A stretch of DNA of 64,000 nt from Streptomyces sp. NBC_01268 (GCF_036240795.1 NZ_CP108454.1:5640001-5704000), one strand, 5' to 3'; counted from the stretch's first letter, positions 18,319 through 27,614 are shown. Made by a program: numbers and translations. Notes: a model not told the origin generated them from the letters alone.

Positions 18319-19554
18319 ATGCGGAAGATACTCATAGTCGGCGCCGGTCAGTCCGGTCTCCAGCTCGCCCTCGGTCTGCAGTCCAAGGGCTACGAAGTCA
18401 CCCTGATGTCCAACCGCACCGCGGACGAGATCCGGTCCGGCCGGGTCATGTCCACCCAGTGCATGTTCGACACCGCGCTCCAGCACGAGCGCGACCTCGG
18501 CATCAACTTCTGGGAGTCCCAGGCCCCGCGCATCGAGGGCCTCGGCGTCTCCGTCGGCGCGCCCGACGGCGGCCGCGCGATCGACTGGGTCGGCAGGCTC
18601 CGCGGCCACGCCCAGTCCGTCGACCAGCGCGTGAAGATGGCCGGCTGGATGGAGACCTTCGCCCAGCGCGGCGGCCAGCTCGTCATCCACGGCGCGGCCG
18701 TCGGCGACCTGGACTACTTCGCCCGCAGCTACGACCTGGTGCTGGTCGCGGCCGGCAAGGGCGAGCTGGTCTCCATGTTCGGCCGGGACGCCGCCCGCTC
18801 CCCGTACGACGAGCCGCAGCGCGCCCTCGCCGTCAGCTACGTCCACGGGCTCGGCCCGCGGCCCGAGCACCCCGACTTCGACGCGGTGCGGTGCAACGTG
18901 GTGCCGGGCGTCGGCGAGCTGTTCGTCATGCCGACCCTCACCACCTCCGGCCGCGCCGACATCCTCTTCTGGGAGGGTGTCCCCGGCGGCCCGGTCGACG
19001 CCTTCAAGGGCGTCAAGGACCCCTCCGAGCACCTGGCGCTGACGCTGGAGCTGATGGAGAGGTTCACGCCCTGGGAGTACGCCCGCGCCACCAAGGTCGA
19101 ACTGACCGACGCCGGCGGCACCCTGGCCGGCCGCTACGCCCCGACCGTCCGCAACCCCGTCGGGCAGCTGCCGAGCGGCGGCCTGGTCCTCGGCGTCGCC
19201 GACGTCGTCGTCGCCAACGACCCGATCACCGGTCAGGGCTCCAACTCGGCCGCCAAGTGCGCCGCCGCCTACCTGGCCGCGATCGTCGAGCACGGCGACC
19301 GGGAGTTCGACGAGAGCTGGATGCGGGCGACCTTCGAGCGCTACTGGCAGACCGCCCGGCACGTGACCAAGTGGACCAACGCGATGCTCGCGCCGCCGCC
19401 GGAGCACGTCCTGAACCTGCTCGGTGCGGCCGGCGGCCTCCAGCCCGTCGCCGACCGCTTCGCGAACGGCTTCGACGACCCGGCCGACTTCGAGAACTTC
19501 TTCTTCGACCCGGAGAAGACCGCCGCCTACCTGGGCTCGGTCGCCGGCTCCTGA
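18319..19554 (+). CDS. styrene/indole monooxygenase-like flavoprotein (StyA family)
   Basis: A 411-aa FAD-dependent monooxygenase. It opens with the Rossmann dinucleotide motif ILIVGAGQSGLQLALGL and has the StyA-type features STQCMFD, LVLVAAGKGEL and NDPITGQGSN, the last lying near the flavin. StyA enzymes epoxidise styrene or oxidise indole using FADH2 from a separate reductase; no reductase gene is next to it here. It starts 31 bp after cvnD in the same direction, so it is probably co-transcribed. Conservons often end with oxidoreductases such as P450s, and this may be an output enzyme. Its last 28 bp overlap the convergent NlpC/P60 gene. Confidence 0.88.
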   Translation: MRKILIVGAGQSGLQLALGLQSKGYEVTLMSNRTADEIRSGRVMSTQCMFDTALQHERDLGINFWESQAPRIEGLGVSVGAPDGGRAIDWVGRLRGHAQSVDQRVKMAGWMETFAQRGGQLVIHGAAVGDLDYFARSYDLVLVAAGKGELVSMFGRDAARSPYDEPQRALAVSYVHGLGPRPEHPDFDAVRCNVVPGVGELFVMPTLTTSGRADILFWEGVPGGPVDAFKGVKDPSEHLALTLELMERFTPWEYARATKVELTDAGGTLAGRYAPTVRNPVGQLPSGGLVLGVADVVVANDPITGQGSNSAAKCAAAYLAAIVEHGDREFDESWMRATFERYWQTARHVTKWTNAMLAPPPEHVLNLLGAAGGLQPVADRFANGFDDPADFENFFFDPEKTAAYLGSVAGS

Positions 19555-20996
19555 GCCGCCGGGCCCCGAACCGCCGGGCCCCGAACCGCCGGGGCACGGT
19601 CCCCGCCGTACCCCTCGTCCGCGCCGTCCGTGGCTCCCGCCGGGAGCTCGGGCGGCGCGTACGTCGTCAGGGCCGGGGTGTCGGGATCGGGGCGTACGGC
19701 GCCCAGGAGCGGGTTCGCCGCGAGCGGGGAGACCTTGATCCGGGCGCCGGGGCGCGGGGCGTGGACCACCAGGCCGTCGCCGAGGTACAGGGCGACATGG
19801 GTGGCCTCCGGGAAGTAGACGACCAGGTCACCGGGGCGCAGCCGGGACAGCGGGACGCGCGGCAGGGTCCGCCACTGCTCCTGGCTGGTGCGGGGGAGTT
19901 CGCGGCCCGCGTCCGCCCAGGCCCGCTGGGTCAGGCCCGAGCAGTCGTACGTGTCGGGGCCCTCGGCGCCCCACTCGTACGGCTTGCCGATCTGCGCCAC
20001 CGCGAAGCGCAGCGCCTCGGCGCCCGCCCGTGAGGGGGCGCGGGGGCCGTCGAGGACGCCGGAGCCGAGGAGTTCGGCCTGGGCGCCGGCGGTCTGGGTG
20101 CGTTCCAGGGCGCCGAGTCCGGCGAGCTGCTCGGGGGAGAGGGCGGCGAGCAGCCCCTCCACCTCCCGGAGCCGGGTCTGCACGTCGTCGCGGTGGGCGC
20201 GCTGCCGGGCGGCGAGCGCGGTGCGCCGGTCCAGCGCCTTGCGGGAGGCCGTCGCCAGGTCGGCGGCCCGCCGTTCGGCCCCCTGGAGCCGGGTCACGGC
20301 ACCGGCCCGGTCGCGGGCGGCCCGGGCGAACAGGTGGTTCTGGTCCAGGGCGTGCTGGGGGTCGCGGGCGAGCAGCAGCCGCAGGTACGGGGAGAGTTCG
20401 GAACGCCCCTGGTACTGCTCCCGCGCGAGCCGCCCGGCCTCGTTCCGGCCGCGCGTGAGCTCGGCCCGCGCGGCGGAGAGCCGCGCGGTGACCTGCCGGG
20501 TGTCGGCGGTCTGGCGCCTGAGGGTCTCCTCGCCGGCGTTGTAGGCCTCGGTGGCCTGCTCGGTCTCCCGGTAGAGACTCCGCAGCCGCCCGAGGAGGGA
20601 GCCGAGGGACTCCTGCGCCCCGGCGGCGGGGGCGGCCCCCGGAGCCGCCACGGCTCCCGCGGCGCTCCCCGCTTCCGCGTCCGTTCCCGCGTCCGTTCCC
20701 GCGTCCGCGGCGGCCCCGGTGTCCGAGGCCGTCCCCGTCCCCGTCCCCGTCTCCGTCTCCGGCGCCCCTGGCTCCGGCGCTTCCGTCTCCGCCGTCCCTG
20801 CCTCCGACCTCCCCGCCGTCCCCGCCGTCCCTGTCTCAGCCGTCCCCGTCTCCGCAGCCCCCGCCACTCCCGTACTCCCGGGTACCGGTGGCTCGGCCGC
20901 CGTCGCCGGGGGGCCGGTCACTCCTGTCACCCCGGTCAGGGCCGTTGTCGCGGCGAGTACCCCCGTGCAGACCGTGCGCAGCAGCCGTACCGACAC
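19527..20996 (-). CDS. secreted NlpC/P60 peptidoglycan endopeptidase
   Basis: A 489-aa cell-wall hydrolase. A signal peptide (MSVRLLRTVCTGVLAATT) is followed by about 110 residues of Ala/Thr/Gly/Glu low complexity, a coiled-coil region (about 130-290) and the C-terminal NlpC/P60 domain. That domain carries the catalytic Cys in TYDCSGLTQRAW and the His in ATHVALYLGDG. Such enzymes cut D-Glu/meso-Dpm type bonds and the coiled coil usually holds them inactive or near a partner. The C-terminus has short VRGPA repeats and reads 28 bp into the end of the convergent flavoprotein gene, so the two mRNAs overlap. Confidence 0.9.
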   Translation of the reverse strand: MSVRLLRTVCTGVLAATTALTGVTGVTGPPATAAEPPVPGSTGVAGAAETGTAETGTAGTAGRSEAGTAETEAPEPGAPETETGTGTGTASDTGAAADAGTDAGTDAEAGSAAGAVAAPGAAPAAGAQESLGSLLGRLRSLYRETEQATEAYNAGEETLRRQTADTRQVTARLSAARAELTRGRNEAGRLAREQYQGRSELSPYLRLLLARDPQHALDQNHLFARAARDRAGAVTRLQGAERRAADLATASRKALDRRTALAARQRAHRDDVQTRLREVEGLLAALSPEQLAGLGALERTQTAGAQAELLGSGVLDGPRAPSRAGAEALRFAVAQIGKPYEWGAEGPDTYDCSGLTQRAWADAGRELPRTSQEQWRTLPRVPLSRLRPGDLVVYFPEATHVALYLGDGLVVHAPRPGARIKVSPLAANPLLGAVRPDPDTPALTTYAPPELPAGATDGADEGYGGDRAPAVRGPAVRGPAAQEPATEPR

Positions 20997-21070
20997 GTCA
21001 CCACCTCCATCGGGATGATGGCGCGGTGATTAGTGTGATGAGCGGACCGGCGTGGGGGTGTTCGCGGGGC

Positions 21071-21358
21071 TCACTCGTTCGGCGCAGCCGGTTTCCGGGG
21101 CTTCGACCAGGGCCAGCGGATCTCGCGGCGCTCCCGGCCCTCCGGCGCGTACACGTAGACCCAGCCCTGCTGGAGCCCGAGCCGCTTGCCGTACCCGGCC
21201 GGCTCGCGGTGGTAGGCGTACACGGCCGCGGGGCGGCCCTCGTGGGCCGGGACCGGGACCTCGTACCACTTCGGGGGGTGCCCGGTCGGGCCGAGCAGGA
21301 CGGGCAGCGTCCGGCCGTCGAGGGGGCCGCCGCGGAAGGGGGTGTTCTCGCTTCTCAC
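21071..21358 (-). CDS. small conserved hypothetical protein
   Basis: A 95-aa soluble protein with motifs GGPLDGRTLPVLLGPTGHPP and a basic C-terminus rich in Trp and Arg (REIRWPWSKPRKP). I do not recognise a family with certainty; proteins opening with GGPLDGR are common small hypotheticals in actinomycetes and phages. It reads in the same direction as the flanking TetR and NlpC/P60 genes, with gaps of 25 and 74 bp. Confidence 0.7.
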   Translation of the reverse strand: MRSENTPFRGGPLDGRTLPVLLGPTGHPPKWYEVPVPAHEGRPAAVYAYHREPAGYGKRLGLQQGWVYVYAPEGRERREIRWPWSKPRKPAAPNE

Positions 21359-21383
21359 CCCACCAGTGTCCCCTCCGCCGGGC

Positions 21384-22106
21384 TCAGAGCAGGTGCGCGG
21401 CCTCGCTGACCACCGGGATGACGTTCCTGGCCAGGGTGCCGACCGGCCCCGCCGCCGTCTCCTGGGAGAGCAGCCGGGTCACCACCCGGCCGGTCTCCGG
21501 GTCGCTCGCGGCGGTCGCGGCGAGCAGGGCGACCAGATGGTCCACCAGCCAGTCCCGCAGCTCCCCGGCGGCCGGCTGCTTGCCCTCGTCGACCCAGATC
21601 AGGGAGGCCGCCTCGACGGCCGCGATCCAGGTCCGCACCATCATTCCGAGACGCGGTCCCGGCCGGTCCACGCCCAGGTGGAAGAGGATCTGTTCGGCCG
21701 CCGCCCGCCGGACCTCGTCGACGATGGCCGAGGTCCGCGAGGTCTCGGCGACGCTGCCGCCGCGCAGCAGCGCGGCGAACCCGGCGTCGTGCCCGTCCAC
21801 GAAGGCCAGGTACCGGTCCAGGACCCGCGCGAGCCGCTCGGTCGGCGGCCCCGCCGCGGGCTCGGCGAAGCAGTGCTCCAGGGCGTCGGCCGAGGAGCGC
21901 AGCGCCGACTCGTACAACTGCTGCTTGCCGCCGGGGAAGTAGCGGTAGACGAGCGGCCGCGAGACCCCCGCGGCCTCGGCGACGTCGTCGAGGGAGACGT
22001 CCTCCGGCGCCCGGTGCGCGAAGAGCGTCTGGGCGGCGTCGAGCAGCTGCCGCTTCCGCTCCTCGACGCTGAGCCGGCGGTACGCGGGCGAGGCGGGACT
22101 CGTCAT
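21384..22106 (-). CDS. TetR/AcrR-family regulator next to a diiron oxygenase
   Basis: A 240-aa repressor. Helix-turn-helix at residues 15-62 (RKRQLLDAAQTLFA, then VAEAAGVSRPLVYRYFPGGKQQL) plus a TetR C-terminal ligand domain. It follows the AurF-like oxygenase gene by 71 bp in the same direction, so it may be co-transcribed and regulate the divergent diiron pair. The ATG at 22104-22106 is the natural start; upstream codons are non-conserved. Confidence 0.92.
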   Translation of the reverse strand: MTSPASPAYRRLSVEERKRQLLDAAQTLFAHRAPEDVSLDDVAEAAGVSRPLVYRYFPGGKQQLYESALRSSADALEHCFAEPAAGPPTERLARVLDRYLAFVDGHDAGFAALLRGGSVAETSRTSAIVDEVRRAAAEQILFHLGVDRPGPRLGMMVRTWIAAVEAASLIWVDEGKQPAAGELRDWLVDHLVALLAATAASDPETGRVVTRLLSQETAAGPVGTLARNVIPVVSEAAHLL

Positions 22107-22177
22107 GCCCGCAGCGTAGCGCCGTACGGGGCCGCGCCGGGCGGCTCCGTACGGATCGGGGCAGCTCAGGCGGGCGT

Positions 22178-23113
22178 TCAGGCCAGCAGCCCGGAGGACT
22201 TCCAGAGCCGGCGGCCGGCGCCGCGCAGCACGCCGATGTCGTCCAGGAAGTCGGTCAGCCGCTTCGCCCCGGACTGCATGACCTCGCGCCGGTGGCCGCT
22301 CGCCTTCACCTGGGCGACGGCCTCGCGGCGGTCCAGGCCGACGTTCTCGTACACCTTCGGGTTGACGAAGCAGGTGGAGAAGACCCGGGCGGCCTCGCCG
22401 CAGCTGAGCCGGGTGAACTCCTGCTCCCAGCGCGGGGCCGTCGCCATCTGCCGGCGCAGCTCCTCCCGCGCGTACCGCACGTGCCGGGCCTCCTCGACCA
22501 CGTGGATGCGGGTGACCCCGCGGACCAGCGTCTGGACGCGCTCGTCGGGGAAGGTGAGCCGCTGCATCCAGTCCAGGATCTCCTCGCCGAGGAGGGTCGC
22601 GGCGAAGGAGCCGGGGGTGGTGGAGACGGTCTTCAGGATCCGGCCCAGGTTGTGGTAGACCCGCGGCACCGGGTACTCGGGGGAGCCGCCGCGGGTGATC
22701 AGCCGGGCGAACATCATCGAGTGCCGGCACTCGTCGGCGATCTCGGTGAGCGCGTAACGGACGTGCTTGCTGGTCAGCGCCTTGTCGTAGATGTGCCGCA
22801 CGAGCAGCTGCATGAGGATGATCTCGAACCAGATCCCGAGCGAGGCCAGCGAGGCGGCCTCGTGCCGGGAGAGGTCGATCCGCTGCTCCTCGGACATCCG
22901 GCGCCACAGCGGGGTGTCGTAGAGGGAGACCAGCTCGGGCGGCCAGAACCATTTGCCGTCCTCGAAGGGGGCGTCCCAGTCGAGCTCGGTCTCGGGGTCG
23001 AAGGAGTGCTTGAGGGAGGACTCCAGGAGCCGCTCGGCGACCTGTTCACGGTCGCGCAGCGGGCCGAGGGCGTCACGCAGGAGGGCGAAGTCGGGCTCGG
23101 TGAGACTGGCCAT
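22178..23113 (-). CDS. AurF-family diiron oxygenase (p-aminobenzoate N-oxygenase-like)
   Basis: A 311-aa all-helical diiron protein. Iron ligands are provided by Glu/His motifs ADECRHSMMF and VEEARHVRYA plus upstream Glu residues (LGIWFEIILMQ), as in AurF and CmlI, which oxidise arylamines to nitro compounds. The substrate here is unknown; many orphan copies lie outside biosynthetic clusters. I start at 23113 (MASLTEPDF); the in-frame ATG at 23161 would place coding sequence over the promoter. The -10-like element lies so close to the ATG that the mRNA is probably leaderless. It is divergent from a second ferritin-like gene. Confidence 0.88.
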   Translation of the reverse strand: MASLTEPDFALLRDALGPLRDREQVAERLLESSLKHSFDPETELDWDAPFEDGKWFWPPELVSLYDTPLWRRMSEEQRIDLSRHEAASLASLGIWFEIILMQLLVRHIYDKALTSKHVRYALTEIADECRHSMMFARLITRGGSPEYPVPRVYHNLGRILKTVSTTPGSFAATLLGEEILDWMQRLTFPDERVQTLVRGVTRIHVVEEARHVRYAREELRRQMATAPRWEQEFTRLSCGEAARVFSTCFVNPKVYENVGLDRREAVAQVKASGHRREVMQSGAKRLTDFLDDIGVLRGAGRRLWKSSGLLA

Positions 23114-23120
23114 GCAACGT

Positions 23121-23149
23121 ATAAGACTCCTCGTCAGTAACGTCGTCAA
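23121..23149 (-). promoter_or_regulatory. sigma-70-type promoter of the AurF-like gene
   Basis: On the reverse strand TTGACG (23144-23149) and TCTTAT (23121-23126) are separated by 17 nt. Transcription would begin about 7 nt downstream, at or next to the A of the start codon (23113), and no ribosome site is present between. This predicts a leaderless transcript. Confidence 0.5.
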
Positions 23150-23224
23150 TCCCTCACGCACGACTTGTTGACCCTGCGTCTACCAACGTGTGAGCCTGCT
23201 GGGAACCGTAGGAAGGAGCCGTCA

Positions 23225-24334
23225 GTGTCGACGCACGACCTCTATGCGCAGGCCCCCAGGGAGCCCGTCTGGCAGGTGCCCGCGACGGGCGCCGCGCGCT
23301 TCGGCTGGGATTACGACGACGGGCGTGACCGTCTCCTCGCCCTCTACCAGAAGGGCAAGGACAAGCAGTGGGACGGCGCCACGCGGATCGACTGGGACCT
23401 GGAGGTCGACCCGTACGACCCGCTCGGGACCCCCGACGAGGCCATGTCCCTCTACGGCACCCGGCACTGGGCCAAGCTCACCGACAAGGACAAGGGCGAG
23501 CTGCGCCGGCACTACACCTCCTGGCAGTTCAGCCAGTTCCTGCACGGTGAGCAGGGCGCCATGATCTGCGCCGCCCGGATCGTCGAGTCGGTGCCCGACC
23601 TGGACGCCAAGTTCTACTCGGCCACCCAGACCATGGACGAGGCCCGGCACGCGGAGATCTACGGGCGCTTCCTGCACGAGAAGATCGGGATGCTCTACCC
23701 GATCAACGACAACCTCCAGAGCCTGCTCGGCGACACCCTGCGCGACTCCCGCTGGGACATGCCCTACCTCGGCATGCAGGTGCTCATCGAGGGCCTCGCG
23801 CTCGCCGCCTTCGGCATGATCCGCGACACCACCGACAAGCCGCTGCCCAAGCAGATCCTCGCGTACGTGATGCAGGACGAGGCCCGCCACGTCGCCTTCG
23901 GGCGGATGGCGCTGCGCGACTACTACAGCCAGCTCTCCGACGCCGAACTGCGCGAGCGCGAGGAGTTCGTCATCGAGGGCTGCTACCTCATGCGCGACCG
24001 GCTGCGCGGGGTCGAGGTCCTGGAGAACTTCGGCATCCCGAAGAAGGAGGCCGAGGCGCTCAGTGAGCAGAGCGAGTTCCTGCACCTCTTCCGCAAGCTG
24101 CTGTTCAGCCGGATCGTGCCCTGCGTCAAGGACATCGGCCTGTGGGGCGAGCGCCTCCAGAAGGCCTATCTCGACATGGGCGTCTTCGACCTCGGCGACT
24201 CCAACCTGGACCTCCTGATGACCCAGGACGAGGAGATGGCCGAGGCCCTGGACCGCGAGCGCTTCGCGGCCGAGGAGCAGGCGCGGGTCGCGGAGGTCGA
24301 GACGGCGATCGCGGAGGGCGGGGCCTCCGCCTAG
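23225..24334 (+). CDS. ferritin-like diiron protein
   Basis: A 369-aa helical protein with two ExxH-type iron motifs, TMDEARHAEIYGRF and MQDEARHVAFGRM, and an extra Glu in QFLHGEQGAM. This is the ferritin-like/RNR-R2-like pattern also seen in AurF relatives. Start GTG 23225 (VSTHDLYAQ) follows a good AAGGAG site; the in-frame ATG at 23165 would extend into the promoter. It is divergent from the AurF-like gene, so the two probably form one oxidative function, with this member either a second oxygenase or a partner. The last 30 residues are a Glu/Ala-rich helix. The substrate is unknown. Confidence 0.85.
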   Translation: MSTHDLYAQAPREPVWQVPATGAARFGWDYDDGRDRLLALYQKGKDKQWDGATRIDWDLEVDPYDPLGTPDEAMSLYGTRHWAKLTDKDKGELRRHYTSWQFSQFLHGEQGAMICAARIVESVPDLDAKFYSATQTMDEARHAEIYGRFLHEKIGMLYPINDNLQSLLGDTLRDSRWDMPYLGMQVLIEGLALAAFGMIRDTTDKPLPKQILAYVMQDEARHVAFGRMALRDYYSQLSDAELREREEFVIEGCYLMRDRLRGVEVLENFGIPKKEAEALSEQSEFLHLFRKLLFSRIVPCVKDIGLWGERLQKAYLDMGVFDLGDSNLDLLMTQDEEMAEALDRERFAAEEQARVAEVETAIAEGGASA

Positions 24335-24352
24335 CCGGTACGGGAAAGGGGT

Positions 24353-24385
24353 GAGCCCCCGGCGCCTCGGGGGCGCCAGGGGCTC
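24353..24385. terminator. hairpin between convergent diiron and FG-GAP genes
   Basis: Arms 24353-24366 and 24372-24385 pair over 13 bp with a single internal mismatch and a 5-nt loop. It sits 18 bp after one stop and 22 bp before the other, so it probably terminates both genes. Confidence 0.82.
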
Positions 24386-24407
24386 GGTGTCGTGCGTGCG
24401 GCCGAGA

Positions 24408-27400
24408 TCAGCCGAACGCCTTGATGGTCCGCCAGTCGACGGCCAGGACCGTCTTGACCGGCCCGTTGGTGTTGGTGGTGGACGGGTTGTACAGCTTCAT
24501 GTTGCCGGTGTCGCCGAAGCGGGCCCAGATGTCCGGGATCCCGTCCTTGTTGACGTCGGGGATGCCGATCGCCGACGTCACGTTGGCCTCGGTCCAGTTG
24601 GTGCCGAAGGTGACGTCGCCGTTGAGCGAGTTCGCCGCCAGCTTGATCGACTCCAGGTCGACGCTGCCGGCGACCGGACCGGGCTTGCCGTGCCGGGCGT
24701 ACATGTTGCCGTTGTCCAGGTTGCGCCAGAGCAGGTCGGGCGTGCCGTCCTTGTTCATGTCCGCGATGTTGACGATGTCGCGGCGGGCCCAGGCCGTGCC
24801 CTCCATGAGCGTGGCGGTCTGGAAGCTGGCGCCGGTGTAACCGGACAGGATCCAGAACGCGGTGCCGGCGCGGAGCGCGATGTCCGGGTGCTTGTCGCCG
24901 GTGACGTCGCCGATCGCCTTCATCTGCGTCCAGGTGCTCGGCGCGGGCGCGTTGGACGGCAGCCGGATCTTGATCCGGTCGTCCACGTTGAAGCTGCCGT
25001 AGCCGTCGCCCGGGTAGAGCCAGAACTGCTTGTCCGGGGTGACCGCGAACAGGTCGGTCGAGCCGTCGCCGGGGTAGGCGTCGTTGTAGTGCGCGATCAG
25101 GGACGGCGTGCCCGCGGCGTCGATCCAGTGGTTCGGCGGATCGGTCTGCTTGCCGGCCGTCACGTAGGCCGCGGCCAGGCAGCTGTACAGCTCACCGCCG
25201 GTGCCCGCGACCGCGGGGTCGGCAGGAGCACCGACGCAGTTCTTCAGCTTGCCGTCCGGGTAGAGGACGAGCAGGTCCGGGATGCCGTCACCGCCGGTGT
25301 CCATCGGAGCGTCGGCCGTGTCCCGCGGCGGCAGGTAGAAGGAGTAGTCGCCGCGCAGGCTCTGGTTGCCGTTGGCGTCGTACGCGAACACGTTGATCTG
25401 GATCGGACCCGCGTGCGGCGGGGCGACGTCCGGCAGCGTGATCTTGCCGTTGACCGGCGGCGGGGTGTCCTTGTAGCCCTGCCCCTCGAAGCCGTACGAG
25501 AAGCGCGTCGCACCGGGGGCGCTGAAGGTGAAGTCACCGGGCTTGCCGAACTTGACCTTCGCCCAGGTCTTGCCGTCCGCGGTCGCCTCGTCGAACACCG
25601 TGCTGGTGATGTCCGGCTGCGGCGGTGCGGTCGGGTCGACCGTGAGCCGGCAGGGGTAGGACCCGTCCGGGAAGTACGAGGAGCTGGAGCCCGCGGCGGG
25701 GTAGGTCGAGTCCTCGGAGCGCACGTCCCAGAGGAACGTGGTGTTGGCCGTGATGTCCTTCAGGAGCGGATCCGTGGCCGGGATGATCACCTGCGCCCAG
25801 CCGTTGGAGTCCGGGGTCGCCAGCGGACGCTCCTGCGCGGAGCCGCCGTCCTTCCAGAACCGGAAGCGCAGCTTGGAGAGGTTCCCGTCGACGTCGGCGC
25901 CCTTGGCCTTCAGGGTGATGTTGGTACGGCCGATCAGCACACCGGTGCCCGAGCTGCCCGTCACGCACGCGCCGCCGGGGGCGGAGGTGCCGGAGGTCGG
26001 CTGGGTCGGCGGGCGGTTGAACTGACCGGTCAGGGTCGCGCCGGTGGCGGCGAACTTGCGCCACGTCTGGGTGTCGGACTCGCTGGTGGCGCGCATGCCG
26101 AAGGTGATGTTCGACCAGCCCTTGTCGGCGCCCTCCTGGGCCGCCGCGGTGACGGTGAACGACTCGTACTCGTCCGGGCACGAGGTCGACCAGCCGTGCG
26201 CGAAGGACTTCTTGTGCAGCACCTTCGCCCAGCTCGGCTGCGCGTTCCAGGTGGTGCCCGAGGAGATTCCGCCGGTCAGCCAGAACTCCATCTGCCGCTC
26301 GGTGCAGGACCAGGAGTGGTTGTTCTTGACCTTGAAGTAGGCCCAGTCGAACTTGGCGTCCTTGTAGGTGGAGGAGAACCGCATCTGCCAGAAGGAGCGG
26401 GCCAGACCGCCGGTGTCGCTCTCGTAGCCGACCCGGGCGTCGGAGGTGCCGGAGGAGAAGTTCGTACCGTTCCAGAAGCTGGAGCTCGGGTACTTCTTGT
26501 ACGCCACGGTCCAGTTGAGGAAGCCCGTGTTCAGCGGCGGGTCGATGAAGACCGGGTACGCGGTGTCGGCCCGGGTCAGCAGCTTGGTCTCGGCCACCTT
26601 CAGACCGACGGTCAGGTCGCCGGTGCCTTCGCCGGCGAGCGCGACCGGCAGCTGGGCCGACTTCGCGCCCGGCTCGATGCCGGTCAGACCCGACAGCTTG
26701 AGCACGTCGGCCGGGGTGGCGACGGCGGTGCGCGGCGCGGCGTCCGGCTTGTCGGAGTCACGTCCGGAGGAGTCCCAGGCGAACGGCGTCGGGATGGAGG
26801 CGATCTCCTGGCCCGACTTGTCCAGAACCTGGATCACGTTGGCGCCGGTGTTCTGCCGGAAGACGGCGGTCTTCGAGGTCACCCCGAACTTCACCGTCGC
26901 CAGCGCCTCGTTCCGCGCGGCCTCGCGGTTCTTCACGATCAGGACCTGGCCGAAGCCCCCCTCCGCGCGGGCCACGAGCAGCAGGTCGACGCCCGGGAAG
27001 ACCTCGGGGTAGAGCGCACGCGGGCCGTCGAGGACGGGCTCGGGAAGTGCGGTCGGCCAGGTGTACGTGACGGTGTGGCCGCCCAGGTCGACCTCGGCGA
27101 GCGGGGTCCCGTTCGACGTCCCCCCGGCCAGCGGGAGCCGGCTGAAGGAGCGGTCGGCGCGCGCGGGCTTGCCGCCGCCGGAGAACCGGACCGGGACGAC
27201 GGCGTTCGCCGGGCTGACGTTCAGCGGCCCGGCGGCCTTCGTGCGGTGCAGCGTGGTGTCGATCGGCGCCCACGTGCCGGCAGCGTTCTTCGCGCGCTGG
27301 GGCAGGGCGTCGATCTGGGTGAGCATCTTGCCGTTGGGCTGCGCCCAGATGAGCTGGGTCTCGGTGGTCGCCGTCTCGACGAGCACCTTCTTGCCCGTCC

Positions 27401-27614
27401 GCTTCGCCTCGGCCACCGCGGTGGCCTCGTCACGCGGACCCACCGACGCGTTCCGCGCTTCGGTGGAGGTCTGGGAACCCGGGACGGTCGGGCCGTTCGG
27501 CTGCCACCAGGGCAGCAGCGCGGCGGTGAGTGCGGCCAGGACGAGGCCGAGAGTGAGGGTCAGCCGTGTGCGCGTGCGCACGAACGGGCTGAGAAGGCTA
27601 GGCGGCGCGGGCAC
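24408..27614 (-). CDS. secreted FG-GAP/VCBS-repeat protein, divergent partner of the Rhs toxin
   Basis: A 1,068-aa exported protein. A signal or signal-anchor sequence (VRTRTRLTLTLGLVLAALTA) is followed by about 350 residues of beta-rich sequence. Next is a DNRLRE-like module (WNAQPSWAKVL to NITFGMRATSES), Ig-like segments, and at least four FG-GAP/VCBS repeats with calcium-binding loops: DTGGDGIPD, DVTGDKHPD, DMNKDGTPD and DVNKDGIPD. The repeats should form part of a beta-propeller. It starts at GTG 27614 after GGGAG. It lies divergent to the giant Rhs gene; FG-GAP propellers also cap Rhs cocoons in Tc toxins (TcB), so a role in assembly or release is possible but inferred. Confidence 0.85.
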   Translation of the reverse strand: MPAPPSLLSPFVRTRTRLTLTLGLVLAALTAALLPWWQPNGPTVPGSQTSTEARNASVGPRDEATAVAEAKRTGKKVLVETATTETQLIWAQPNGKMLTQIDALPQRAKNAAGTWAPIDTTLHRTKAAGPLNVSPANAVVPVRFSGGGKPARADRSFSRLPLAGGTSNGTPLAEVDLGGHTVTYTWPTALPEPVLDGPRALYPEVFPGVDLLLVARAEGGFGQVLIVKNREAARNEALATVKFGVTSKTAVFRQNTGANVIQVLDKSGQEIASIPTPFAWDSSGRDSDKPDAAPRTAVATPADVLKLSGLTGIEPGAKSAQLPVALAGEGTGDLTVGLKVAETKLLTRADTAYPVFIDPPLNTGFLNWTVAYKKYPSSSFWNGTNFSSGTSDARVGYESDTGGLARSFWQMRFSSTYKDAKFDWAYFKVKNNHSWSCTERQMEFWLTGGISSGTTWNAQPSWAKVLHKKSFAHGWSTSCPDEYESFTVTAAAQEGADKGWSNITFGMRATSESDTQTWRKFAATGATLTGQFNRPPTQPTSGTSAPGGACVTGSSGTGVLIGRTNITLKAKGADVDGNLSKLRFRFWKDGGSAQERPLATPDSNGWAQVIIPATDPLLKDITANTTFLWDVRSEDSTYPAAGSSSSYFPDGSYPCRLTVDPTAPPQPDITSTVFDEATADGKTWAKVKFGKPGDFTFSAPGATRFSYGFEGQGYKDTPPPVNGKITLPDVAPPHAGPIQINVFAYDANGNQSLRGDYSFYLPPRDTADAPMDTGGDGIPDLLVLYPDGKLKNCVGAPADPAVAGTGGELYSCLAAAYVTAGKQTDPPNHWIDAAGTPSLIAHYNDAYPGDGSTDLFAVTPDKQFWLYPGDGYGSFNVDDRIKIRLPSNAPAPSTWTQMKAIGDVTGDKHPDIALRAGTAFWILSGYTGASFQTATLMEGTAWARRDIVNIADMNKDGTPDLLWRNLDNGNMYARHGKPGPVAGSVDLESIKLAANSLNGDVTFGTNWTEANVTSAIGIPDVNKDGIPDIWARFGDTGNMKLYNPSTTNTNGPVKTVLAVDWRTIKAFG

